Shown piece after piece: positions 55,903 through 64,000 of a DNA stretch of 64,000 nt (position 1 is the first letter of the stretch; each line of letters starts with the position of its first letter). Source of the stretch: Rhodothermus sp. GTDB taxonomy: Bacteria; Bacteroidota; Rhodothermia; Rhodothermales; Rhodothermaceae. The DNA lies in the NCBI GenBank assembly GCA_030950375.1, contig JAUZRN010000017.1:1-64000 (forward strand). Reading direction: 5' to 3'. Both the position numbers and the translations under genes were made by a program. Below the pieces are notes generated by a model. It saw only the letters and a list, made by a program, of their open reading frames with translations. It did not search any database and was not told the DNA's origin.

Positions 55903-56460
55903 CTATGGCCCCATGGGAAGAACGGCACCGAACAGAAAGGTCCCCGGCTCCATCGCCGGTATATCGATTACCGGCGGCAGAGCCAGCGTCGACAGGCGCT
56001 CCCACAGCGCGGGCACGCACACCACGACGGCCGTGCCCATCCGCAACAGGCTCAGCCATAAGGCCCCACTTCCTGTCTGCCACCAGTACGGCCTTAGCAG
56101 CGGATCTGCTACCAGACGCGGGACAAACCCCAGAAGCCGCATCAGGACGACTTCGTCGGACGCATCAGGGGGCAAACCCAGCGCTGCGCGCACCGAGGCC
56201 CCGCCATCCTGCCGGCTGCAGACCTGAAGAAAAGCGCGTACAAAAGCTTCCGGTGAGGCCGGCCGGACCGCCAGCGCCTGCTGCACCCCATCCTCCAGCA
56301 AAGCCTCGGCCGCTGTGCCCTGAAGTTGCACGCGTAACCAGGCGGCATACGAAGCTCCCGAAGCCGGCCAGAGTGGACGTATCCCACCGGTCAGCAATGC
56401 CACCGCAAGCCCCAGGCTTACGCCACGCGCTATTCCGATATGCCGCAATTGCCGCATCAT
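55903..56460 (-). CDS. Hypothetical protein with N-terminal membrane segment
   Basis: The 185-residue product is not one I recognise. A hydrophobic segment (GIARGVSLGLAVALLTGGIR) near the N-terminus could be a signal or membrane anchor; a second (LRMGTAVVVCVPALWERL) lies near residue 140. The middle is helical and Ala-rich. It precedes secD with a 104-base gap. The palindrome GTGACA-N6-TGTCAC about 90 bp upstream of its start is shared with parC. It may be a real but lineage-specific gene. Confidence 0.5.
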   Translation of the reverse strand: MMRQLRHIGIARGVSLGLAVALLTGGIRPLWPASGASYAAWLRVQLQGTAAEALLEDGVQQALAVRPASPEAFVRAFLQVCSRQDGGASVRAALGLPPDASDEVVLMRLLGFVPRLVADPLLRPYWWQTGSGALWLSLLRMGTAVVVCVPALWERLSTLALPPVIDIPAMEPGTFLFGAVLPMGP

Positions 56461-56541
56461 TACATGCTTTGACCGCCGCCTAATTTACGGCCTGCTACGG
56501 CCCGGGTCAACGACTGCCCTTGAGCGTTCCGCAAAAATGAG

Positions 56542-56559
56542 GTGACATATACCTGTCAC
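56542..56559. promoter_or_regulatory. Palindrome GTGACA-N6-TGTCAC upstream of the hypothetical gene
   Basis: A perfect inverted repeat centred about 90 bp before the start at 56460, with an extra flanking G/C pair. It has the same half-sites and spacing as the element before parC. No T tract follows. Confidence 0.45.
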
Positions 56560-56730
56560 CCCCTGCTCCTTATCCTGAGCTCACACCATCATCCCAGGTG
56601 CGATGTCGGGGCGTCCGTATCATATCGCTGAGCTACTGCCCGCCGTGCTGGCGCGCCTGCACGCCATGCATCGCCAGGGGGCCCGGTCGACTTCCTGCAT
56701 GACCAATGCGGAGCGCTCTGCTTGGGCCAC

Positions 56731-57462
56731 TCAGCGAATCGCAAAGGTAATTTCCACCCGTGCCCGCACTTCAATTTCACCGGCTGCATAGGCTTCAGGC
56801 TCCGAAGCCGCTTCCGCTGTGCGCAGCGCCGCCACACTCGCCTGCCAGACCGGCCGTGGAAAATCCAGCGCCTGCTCCGTGATCCGGATCGGATCGCCCA
56901 CTTCACGGTTCAGCACCGCAAGCATCTGCCGGGCTTTTTCGCGGGCATTCCGGACGGCTGCCTGTAGGGCAGCCAGTCGCACTGCCTCGCGGTCTGACAC
57001 CTCATACTGAATCCCCTGTAACCGGTTGGCACCCTGTTGTACCACCAGCGCGACCACCTGCGGCAATCGGTCCAGGTTGGTCAGTTCTACCCGAAGCGCA
57101 CGCCGCACCTCATAACCTTTCTCCTCCCACTGCCGCCGATCCGGATTGTATTCCCGTACTGGATGCAAGGTAAGCGTCTCCAGATGTAAGTGGCGTTCTT
57201 CAATACCCAGCATCCGCACGGCATTCAGTGCCCGACGCGCAGCCTCGGCATTGCGCTGTCGGGCCCGCTCCGGATCCTGATCGCGCGTAACCACGGCAAA
57301 ACGTAAAACAGCTCGGTCTGGCTGTACCCGCACAATCCCCTCACCGTTTACCGTGATCGTAGGTACGGCCGGTGTCTCCGTGCCCACCTGAACAATCTGC
57401 GCCCAGGCCGCGGACCATCCCGCCCAGACCAGGCTCAGAGCGATCCCGAATAAGTAACGCAT
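56731..57462 (-). CDS. SIMPL domain (DUF541) secreted protein
   Basis: A 243-residue exported protein with a signal peptide (MRYLFGIALSLVWAGWSAAW). The SIMPL core begins PTITVNGEGIVRVQPDRAVL and continues with EVRRALRVELTNLDRLPQVV and NAREKARQMLAVL. SIMPL proteins form octameric channel-like or chaperone-like assemblies in the periplasm; their role is not settled. It stands alone between the hypothetical gene and the tiny lipoprotein. Confidence 0.88.
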   Translation of the reverse strand: MRYLFGIALSLVWAGWSAAWAQIVQVGTETPAVPTITVNGEGIVRVQPDRAVLRFAVVTRDQDPERARQRNAEAARRALNAVRMLGIEERHLHLETLTLHPVREYNPDRRQWEEKGYEVRRALRVELTNLDRLPQVVALVVQQGANRLQGIQYEVSDREAVRLAALQAAVRNAREKARQMLAVLNREVGDPIRITEQALDFPRPVWQASVAALRTAEAASEPEAYAAGEIEVRARVEITFAIR

Positions 57463-57689
57463 TGCGCTTTCTCCTGCTGGTTTGTTTATGCCCCGCCCCT
57501 AAAGAACGTACGACAGGGAACCATTCGCATCGGGTTACACCAGAACATCCTTTCGGCGTGTCGCTTTTACTCCATTGATCCTTTCAGATACGAACGACTT
57601 TTCCTCCGTCGGCCGCGCCTTCTCTACACGCGCTTCGATGCAACACGCCCTTATTCTTCTGCATCAACCATCATCAACCGGAGTTCATC

Positions 57690-57773
57690 ATGCGCCGCCT
57701 GCTTTCCTTGATGCTGCTGGTAGTGACCTTCCTGCTGTTGAACGGGTGTGAACTGCTGTCTCCTGTTTTCTGA
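57690..57773 (+). CDS. Tiny lipoprotein of 27 residues
   Basis: A short frame that is easily missed. It reads MRRLLSLMLLVVTFLLLNGC followed by ELLSPVF and a stop. The N-terminal Arg residues, the hydrophobic core and a lipobox LNGC give a mature peptide of only eight residues attached to lipid. A GGAG stands about 10 bases before the ATG. It resembles entericidin-like short lipoproteins in size only. The stop lies 2 bases before the asnS stop on the other strand. A chance open frame remains possible. Confidence 0.55.
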   Translation: MRRLLSLMLLVVTFLLLNGCELLSPVF

Positions 57774-57775
57774 AC

Positions 57776-59281
57776 TCAGGGCGTCAGTCGCCCGAGCAAC
57801 CGGGGGAAGGGAATGACTTCCCGCACGTGGTGTACCCCGCAGATCCAGGCCAGCGTTCGTTCGAGTCCGAGCCCGAATCCGCTGTGCGGTACCGAGCCGT
57901 AGCGACGCAGATCCAGGTACCACTCGAATGCCTCGCGCGGCAAGTTGTGGGCTTCGATCTGGGCTTCAAGGAAAGCCAGATCGTCGGCTCGCTGCCCCCC
58001 ACCGATGATCTCGCCATAGCCTTCTGGAGCGAGCACATCCATGCCCAGGGCCAACCGCTCGTCTTCCGGATCGCGCTTCATGTAGAAAGCCTTGATAGCC
58101 GCCGGGAAGCGATGGACGATGATCGGCCGATCAAAGTGCCAGGTCAGCACCGTCTCATCACTATTGCCAAAATCATTGCCCCACTGGAAATTTCGCGCCG
58201 TCTCTTTCCAGCGGGGCAGGTTCTCCAGCGCTTTCTCGATTTCTTCCAGCCGCTGGTTGATCTCGATCTCGCGGGCATCAATGCGCCGCTTTTCCGCTTT
58301 TTTCGCCTGGCCGTAGCGACGTCGGTTGGCAGCCCGCTCAGCTTCCAGTTGCCGCTGTTCTTCTTTCAGCGCTTCAATGCGGGCATCAATCATTCGAGCG
58401 GTCTCGTCACTGCGGAGAAGCTCCACCGCCTCCGAATAGGTCAGTCGCGGAAAAGGCGGTTGCACCCGCTCCAACGCTGCAATGTCACGCCCCAGCACCT
58501 CCAGCTCGGTGCGACAACGACGCAACACCTCCTGCACGATATGCACCACCAGCTCTTCGGCCAGGGCCATGTTCATCTCCAGATCATAGAAAGCCATTTC
58601 CGGCTCTACCATCCAGAACTCGGTCAGGTGGCGGCGCGTCTTGGACTTTTCGGCGCGAAACGTGGGGCCGAATGTATACACCTTGCCAAAGGCCAGCGCC
58701 ATTGCCTCGGCGTAGAGCTGACCACTCTGGCTCAAATAGGCTCTGTCGCCAAAATAATCAATCTCAAATAAGGTGGTGGTCCCTTCCACGGCATTGCCCG
58801 TCAGAATGGGAGCGTCAAGCTGTAGAAAGCCCCGTGCCTGAAAAAACGCATGAATGGCCTGGACCACCCGGTTGCGAATGCGCATGATGGCCCACGGCCT
58901 GCGACTGCGTAGCCACAGGTGTCGGTGATCCATCAGAAATTCGATCCCATGCGGCTTCGGTGTGATCGGATAGTTTTCCGAGGGGCTGATGAGCCGCACG
59001 CGCGTGACCTGTACTTCGTGCCCTCCGATCTGTCGTTCGTCGCGCACGACGGTACCTGCCACCTCCAACGCACTCTCCTGCGTAGCGACCTCGGCTATCT
59101 CCCAGGAGGCCGCATCTACCTGGTCCCGGGCCACTACACACTGGACCAGCCCGGTCCCATCACGCAGAATCAAAAAGTGCAGCCCTTTGGAGCTGCGTTT
59201 ATTGTAGAGCCATCCGCGGAGCGTAACGGTCCGACCCACGTAGCGCGGCAGTTCTTCGACGTATTGGAATGGCAGTTCCAT
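57776..59281 (-). CDS. asnS: Asparaginyl-tRNA synthetase
   Basis: A 501-residue class IIb synthetase; the ATG at 59281 ([20 protein letters not shown]) is favoured over an upstream extension. The OB-fold anticodon domain is followed by class II motif 2 ([20 protein letters not shown]) and motif 3 ([15 protein letters not shown]). It is longer than E. coli AsnRS (466) because of an insertion at about residues 292-355, a charged coiled coil ([20 protein letters not shown]). Bacteroidota enzymes carry an insertion here. Confidence 0.95.
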   Translation of the reverse strand: MELPFQYVEELPRYVGRTVTLRGWLYNKRSSKGLHFLILRDGTGLVQCVVARDQVDAASWEIAEVATQESALEVAGTVVRDERQIGGHEVQVTRVRLISPSENYPITPKPHGIEFLMDHRHLWLRSRRPWAIMRIRNRVVQAIHAFFQARGFLQLDAPILTGNAVEGTTTLFEIDYFGDRAYLSQSGQLYAEAMALAFGKVYTFGPTFRAEKSKTRRHLTEFWMVEPEMAFYDLEMNMALAEELVVHIVQEVLRRCRTELEVLGRDIAALERVQPPFPRLTYSEAVELLRSDETARMIDARIEALKEEQRQLEAERAANRRRYGQAKKAEKRRIDAREIEINQRLEEIEKALENLPRWKETARNFQWGNDFGNSDETVLTWHFDRPIIVHRFPAAIKAFYMKRDPEDERLALGMDVLAPEGYGEIIGGGQRADDLAFLEAQIEAHNLPREAFEWYLDLRRYGSVPHSGFGLGLERTLAWICGVHHVREVIPFPRLLGRLTP

Positions 59282-59721
59282 CGTCTCCGTACGATCACTG
59301 GTGATTATTTTGCGCAATGCCGCGCTTATACGCCTCAGCGGTATAAAAGTCGTCCTCCACGGAGGCTTACTATATCCTGCGCCAAAAACGCATAAGTTTA
59401 ATACCTATAGGATGATGGCACTGAAAGATTAGGTCATAGCTTAGGTCATAAGCTTTTTTTAGAGTCGGTTGACGTGACGTAAGATCTGGCGATTCCACGC
59501 CGCATCGTCAACCTGGCGCTGGAGGTAGCAAGGCGATTGTACGTCTGCAGTTACAGGTGCGACGATCTGCAGAACATCGACTACCTTCTTCGGATACGAT
59601 GGGACATTGCTAACGGGTTATCTGGTGTCCTGCAGCGTAATTTCCAGCGCCTGTCGACTGATCGCCTCTCTGCCTCGCAGCTTTTGTAGCGGATCGCTCA
59701 CGCGAACCATAAGCAACGGTC
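59282..59721. other. Intergenic stretch between divergent genes
   Basis: No gene found. It must hold the asnS promoter on one strand and that of the large secreted protein on the other. No recognisable RNA or operator. Confidence 0.4.
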
Positions 59722-62700
59722 ATGCGGAATATGCTTGGTCGTGCCATGACACTTCGGGCACTTTTCCTGTGGATTGGTCTGCTGGCACCTTCTTCTTTCC
59801 TCTGGGCCCAGACGAGTCAACTGTTTCGAAAGGCTGCCGGGCAACTGCAAGAAGACATCGACACCACTTCATTTGCGGTCTATGCCGGCCCCGGCCACAC
59901 AGCGATTCTGGCCCTGCTGCAGGAACGCACGCTCAATGCGTCGGGCGATACGCGCCTGGGCGTGCTTTATCTGGCCCGTCATGACGCCCAGGGCAATGTG
60001 CTGTGGCCCACCGACAATCTGCCGCCGAACTGGTATCGCGTCGTCCTGCGCCGCCAGCCCGACAGTAGCTACGCTGTTCTGCTGGAAGATGCAGAAGGAC
60101 GGCAGGCAAGCTTTCCGGCTCAGGTAAACGCAACGATTCCACCCAGTCTGGATGATGCGGCCCTACAGGTCGGTCTGGCTCCCTACGGGGATGGGATTGA
60201 CTTCTGGACCCGTCTCAGTGATTACCAGGTGGTGCAGTTTGCTATCCCCTGGGCACAGGCTCCTCAGTCGGCCCCCGAGGCAGATGCCGTTGAGACGGCT
60301 ACCCGCCAGGCTGTGCTACAGGCCCTCCAGGAACTTCGCCAGCTGGGCGGGCAACCCGACAGTAGCCGCGTGGTGATCGCTTCAACCGACAATGTGGTGC
60401 TGGCCGGTGCCCTCGAGCAGGGCGTAACCTCACTTTCCGAAGCGGAGCTGCAGCAAGGCGTTTCTTTCGCCGTGTTTATTGCGGCGCGCAAGCATCCGCA
60501 ACGGCTTCATGGAGAAGCTGTACGCTTTGTCTTACAGGAGGTTGACAGCCTGCGCTATGTACTGCACCGCCTGGATGTCGTTGGCAAGACCATAGCCAGC
60601 GACACGTTGGAGGCACGTACGCAGGAACGACCTCTGGCGCAGGCACTTCATTTTGCACTGGAGGTGGGTCGTCCCCCGGAGGTCTGTCTGGCACTTCCCG
60701 GGGAGCGGCAGGTGTGTTTTCTGTGGCCGCTGACGGCGGTAATTCCGACGGATGTGGCGGCTGTACCCGGCGACGGGTCGGTTATTCTGACCTGGTCGGC
60801 GGCTAAGGGTGCCATCTCCTACAATGTGTACCTGGCGGCCGAGCCCGGGGTTACGAAAGATAACTGGCAACAAAAGGCCGCAGGCCAGAAGCTGGAGCGC
60901 GTCGAATCGCCGCTGGTGATCACAGGCCTGGAGAATGATCGGACGTATTACTTCGTGGTAACGGCTGTGGGCGTTCGAGGCGAGTCGCGCGAGTCAGCGG
61001 AGGTTTCGGCTATGCCGGAGGCTTCGCCGTATGCAGCGCCAGGGCCTCGCAGTCGATTGGGCAACGAGCCTGATTCGGTTCGTCTGGGTCCGCCTATTCA
61101 GGGCCAGACACTTATCGCGCATGATGGTGCCGCAGCGATTGTTATTGCCCCGCAGGAGCTGACGATGGAGCCGGGTGAGACACGTACGCTGGGTGTATGG
61201 GTAGAGGATTTTGAGGGCAATCGTTTTGCAGGAAGTGAGGATTACCTGGAGGTGGTAGTTGGAGGACAGGGATGGACGGCACAGTGGATTGAACCAGGCA
61301 ACCTGGAAGTACAGGCACCAGCAGAGGGTGCTATTGTTGACAGTGCTGCAGTTATTGAGGTGCGTTCACAGCTTTTACCTGATAGCTCCTACTATGCCGG
61401 ACAGGTTGAAATTCGCCTGGTGAAAGTAAAACCCAATGTGGTCGTTGTTCCGGAGGAAAAAGTTGTCTGGCCTGTAACATACCCGCTCGATGAGGCGGCT
61501 ATAGCACTTCGGAGAGGATTGTTTACCGAAGCAGAGTGGGCCATGGCCAGAAGAATTGTTTATAATCCTCCTGGTATTCTCATCGGTGTTATTGTTCAAG
61601 AAGATTCTACGCATACTTATCAAATCGGAGAAGCTATTGTCAGTAAAGGAGAGGGGTTCAGCTTGGGAGGTATTATTGAGGCCGTTGTAGCCCGGAATAA
61701 TGGATATGTCCTATTAAGTGTGCGTCTCAGACCTCTGGAAGAGTTGTATGAATTTTATGTGTTTCCGGATGATCAAAAGATTGAGCAACAAGGTATATCC
61801 CTTGTCAACCCTAACAACATCAGATTGATATGGCCAGAAGAAGGTGATGGATTGTATAAGCAATTTAAGCGAAAGTGCAACAAACCTAAGGTTACACTTT
61901 ACAAGAAAAAATCATCTACACGTAGAGAAAGAGGATTAAAATTAAGTATAACATGCGAGTGGACAAAAGGGAATAGTGGTATTGAAGCAGGTATTACATT
62001 AGCAGCTTATGTTTTCATTCAATACAATAATTGGAAATGGTGGCATAAATATTATTTGTATGGTCATTTTGCAACTTTCAACTTTGATAAAGCTGCCAAT
62101 CTACTAAGAAAAATTGAAGTAGGGCTGGGTGGAAAGCTGGAAGGTAGTATTAGTACTTTCATATCAGGTAGCGTATCAGACTTAAAAGAAAAAGGTCCTA
62201 TCGTTATTATCCCGATAGGACCGAATGTTAGCATTGCCGGTTATTGGATGGGCGTGGGTATGCGAGCTACTCTTGGAGAGACTAATCTGGATGAAGGAAT
62301 TGTAGAAATTGCAAGAGGAGAAGATGCATATAAACAGAAAATTTTTGATGTCACTCTAGGTGTAAAAGGAGAGGCTTCATTAAATATCGGCCTTCTGCTA
62401 TCAAATGTCTTAAACCTGTTTCGCGGAAGAGGTCTGGTTAATCCACTTTCTCTCAGAGCAGAACCATATATAAAAGCAAGTTATCTTAACCTTGTACAGA
62501 CGGAAGTAAAAACAGGTATTACTACCGATGCTGAAGGATTTGAATATTATGAGCTCACGCTCACCATCTTTCCTTTTACTATAGGTCCTGTGTTTGGCGT
62601 TGTAGATGCCAATAATTATGGCGTATTCTCTCAAGTAGAGAAAGAATATCTGGTTGCAAGTATGCACATAGGTCCTTTTCTAGAAATAAAACCGACAGGT

Positions 62701-64000
62701 GTTACCTATACAGGGGCTATTGTACGCGCGCTCAGAGGAGTTTCTCCTACCAAGAGTTATATTGGCATCAGTGCGGGATTGAAACCAAGAATTTACGCAA
62801 AGGCTGAAGGTGCTATTGTAGAGAAAATATTAGGTAAAAAAGAGTATATTAGAGAATTTCCTGTTGGCAAGTTTTTCGATTATCAAATAGGAACCGTTGG
62901 CCTTAAGGGAGAGCCCGAAGTCAACACTGATAATCAATATGTTAAAGGCACACTCTCCGGAGCAACAAACTGGGCCAGTACCATTTATCTCTATCGTTAT
63001 ACCGGCCAGTGGCATCCACGTAAAACATCTGCAGATACGCTTTCTCAGATGTTTTTCCAAAATAACGCTGACTTTATAGAACTGGGACGCGCTCCAAGAG
63101 ACGGATCGAGCTTTCAGATCTTTTATGACAAATCTAAAGTTGATTGCTCTACACCAACGAGTGGAATAGTTTATCTTATCAGTTCCACAGTCATTCCTGT
63201 ACTTAATTTGTTTACCATTCCCCTGGGCTACTCTTACCTGGGTCAGGTTGACCTCTGTAACCCGGAGTTCCGTCTCGAACCTCCCCACCTTGAGTTCACG
63301 GGCCAAAAAGGCGACCGGCTTCAGAAAATCACCCGCGCTATTGCCAAAGACGCCGGCACGGTTACCGTCTCAGTCTCTGATGTACAGGGCCCCTTCACCG
63401 TCACGCCTACACAGGCCACTATCACTCCGCCAGATTCGGCCGTCACGCTCACTGTCCAGACCGAATGCACCGAGGATCGCCTGGACCAGCGTCTGACCGG
63501 CAGCGCCAAGGTTACCTTTGCTACCAACGAGAAACAAGTCCCCCGCACCCTCTCACTGTCGCTCTCCTGTAAAGGCGACGACGACAATCCCGAAGAAAAT
63601 CCACCCATCACAGGTGACCTTCCGCCAGCCCGCGGTGGTAGCTGGGGCGATCCCCACATTACCACCTTCGATCGGCACGGCTACGACTTCCATGGCATTG
63701 GCGACTACCTGGCTGCTCGCTCGACGCTGCCCGGCGACCTGTTCGAAATCCAGGTGCGCCATAAACCCTGGGCCAACAGCAACCGCGTCTCGGTAAACGC
63801 CGCACTGGCCGCCAATGTCGATGGCCACCGCGTCGAGGTTTACCCGGACTCTACCTCCAATTTCCTGGCCATCTGGATCAACGGCCAGCACATCACGGGT
63901 ACACACTGGACACAACCGCTCAGTGGTGGAGGAAGCGTCGTAGCACAGGGCACCCAGGTGATCATCTCCTGGAAGGACGGCTCGGCGCTGACCGTACGCC
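59722..64000 (+). CDS. Very large secreted protein with FnIII and VWD domains (partial, continues past right edge)
   Basis: The frame is open from the ATG at 59722 to the window end, 1426 codons, with an in-frame stop (TAA) at 59710; ATGs at 59731 and 59746 are alternative starts. A signal peptide ends near FLWAQ. A fibronectin type III domain lies at about 344-437 (GSVILTWSAAKGAISYNVYL, then LENDRTYYFVVTA). A long middle (about 600-1160) is beta-rich with no recognised domain. An Ig-like or BACON-type module (about 1180-1295) precedes a von Willebrand type D domain from about 1305 (GGSWGDPHITTFD). The part at about 61530-63230 is much more AT-rich than both ends of the gene. A surface adhesin is likely; the C-terminus is not seen. 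Confidence 0.85.
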   Translation, partial: MRNMLGRAMTLRALFLWIGLLAPSSFLWAQTSQLFRKAAGQLQEDIDTTSFAVYAGPGHTAILALLQERTLNASGDTRLGVLYLARHDAQGNVLWPTDNLPPNWYRVVLRRQPDSSYAVLLEDAEGRQASFPAQVNATIPPSLDDAALQVGLAPYGDGIDFWTRLSDYQVVQFAIPWAQAPQSAPEADAVETATRQAVLQALQELRQLGGQPDSSRVVIASTDNVVLAGALEQGVTSLSEAELQQGVSFAVFIAARKHPQRLHGEAVRFVLQEVDSLRYVLHRLDVVGKTIASDTLEARTQERPLAQALHFALEVGRPPEVCLALPGERQVCFLWPLTAVIPTDVAAVPGDGSVILTWSAAKGAISYNVYLAAEPGVTKDNWQQKAAGQKLERVESPLVITGLENDRTYYFVVTAVGVRGESRESAEVSAMPEASPYAAPGPRSRLGNEPDSVRLGPPIQGQTLIAHDGAAAIVIAPQELTMEPGETRTLGVWVEDFEGNRFAGSEDYLEVVVGGQGWTAQWIEPGNLEVQAPAEGAIVDSAAVIEVRSQLLPDSSYYAGQVEIRLVKVKPNVVVVPEEKVVWPVTYPLDEAAIALRRGLFTEAEWAMARRIVYNPPGILIGVIVQEDSTHTYQIGEAIVSKGEGFSLGGIIEAVVARNNGYVLLSVRLRPLEELYEFYVFPDDQKIEQQGISLVNPNNIRLIWPEEGDGLYKQFKRKCNKPKVTLYKKKSSTRRERGLKLSITCEWTKGNSGIEAGITLAAYVFIQYNNWKWWHKYYLYGHFATFNFDKAANLLRKIEVGLGGKLEGSISTFISGSVSDLKEKGPIVIIPIGPNVSIAGYWMGVGMRATLGETNLDEGIVEIARGEDAYKQKIFDVTLGVKGEASLNIGLLLSNVLNLFRGRGLVNPLSLRAEPYIKASYLNLVQTEVKTGITTDAEGFEYYELTLTIFPFTIGPVFGVVDANNYGVFSQVEKEYLVASMHIGPFLEIKPTGVTYTGAIVRALRGVSPTKSYIGISAGLKPRIYAKAEGAIVEKILGKKEYIREFPVGKFFDYQIGTVGLKGEPEVNTDNQYVKGTLSGATNWASTIYLYRYTGQWHPRKTSADTLSQMFFQNNADFIELGRAPRDGSSFQIFYDKSKVDCSTPTSGIVYLISSTVIPVLNLFTIPLGYSYLGQVDLCNPEFRLEPPHLEFTGQKGDRLQKITRAIAKDAGTVTVSVSDVQGPFTVTPTQATITPPDSAVTLTVQTECTEDRLDQRLTGSAKVTFATNEKQVPRTLSLSLSCKGDDDNPEENPPITGDLPPARGGSWGDPHITTFDRHGYDFHGIGDYLAARSTLPGDLFEIQVRHKPWANSNRVSVNAALAANVDGHRVEVYPDSTSNFLAIWINGQHITGTHWTQPLSGGGSVVAQGTQVIISWKDGSALTVR

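Overview
The window looks like a chromosomal piece of a GC-rich member of the Bacteroidota/Rhodothermota, most like Rhodothermus. This rests on a type IX-style C-terminal sorting domain, a 6-bladed propeller lipoprotein beside a small secreted peptide, a secreted Vps10/BNR repeat protein, a separate parC-parE pair and a Bacteroidota-type AsnRS insertion. The assignment comes from reading the sequence, not from a database search. Most of the window is ordinary core genome. There are no rRNA genes, no CRISPR array and no intact insertion sequence.

Layout. 1-3.8 kb: a lipoprotein cut by the left edge, FxsA, a thioredoxin-like protein and a secreted triple-CHRD protein. 4.2-7.6 kb: a tight three-gene operon of unknown function (two 4-TM coiled-coil proteins and a vWA lipoprotein), the best candidate for an undescribed system. 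8.4-13 kb: a DtxR-type regulator with a metal ABC transporter (binding protein, ATPase, two permeases that each carry a C-terminal winged-helix-like tail), preceded by inverted repeats that probably form its operator. 13.8-16 kb: tRNA-Lys, a CxxS thioredoxin-like protein, and an AT-rich pair made of a small Cys-rich secreted peptide and a propeller lipoprotein interrupted by an in-frame TGA. 16-25 kb: a DMT transporter facing a minus-strand run purM, plsY, gpsA, AlbA_2 protein, parC, parE. 25-30 kb: Vps10-like protein, a divergent squalene/phytoene synthase homologue and an enoyl-CoA hydratase. 30-40 kb: a gene-poor stretch with degenerate repeats, then the operon gltB-gltD-thrB-thrC-hypothetical, which links ammonia assimilation to threonine synthesis. 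40-50 kb: tRNA-Pro, a MerR regulator, a second DMT transporter, sbcC, a CDF metal exporter, uvrC and spmA-spmB. 50-59 kb: a small membrane protein, purA, a STAS protein, secF, secD, a hypothetical protein, a SIMPL protein, a 27-residue lipoprotein and asnS. 59.7-64 kb: a very large secreted protein with FnIII and VWD domains that runs off the right edge.

Observations that go beyond gene calling include two copies of the palindrome GTGACA-N6-TGTCAC about 90-105 bp upstream of two minus-strand genes 35 kb apart, the DtxR half-site cluster, the propeller nonsense codon, a small frameshifted reading frame between the CDF gene and uvrC, and strong compositional mosaicism inside the last gene.
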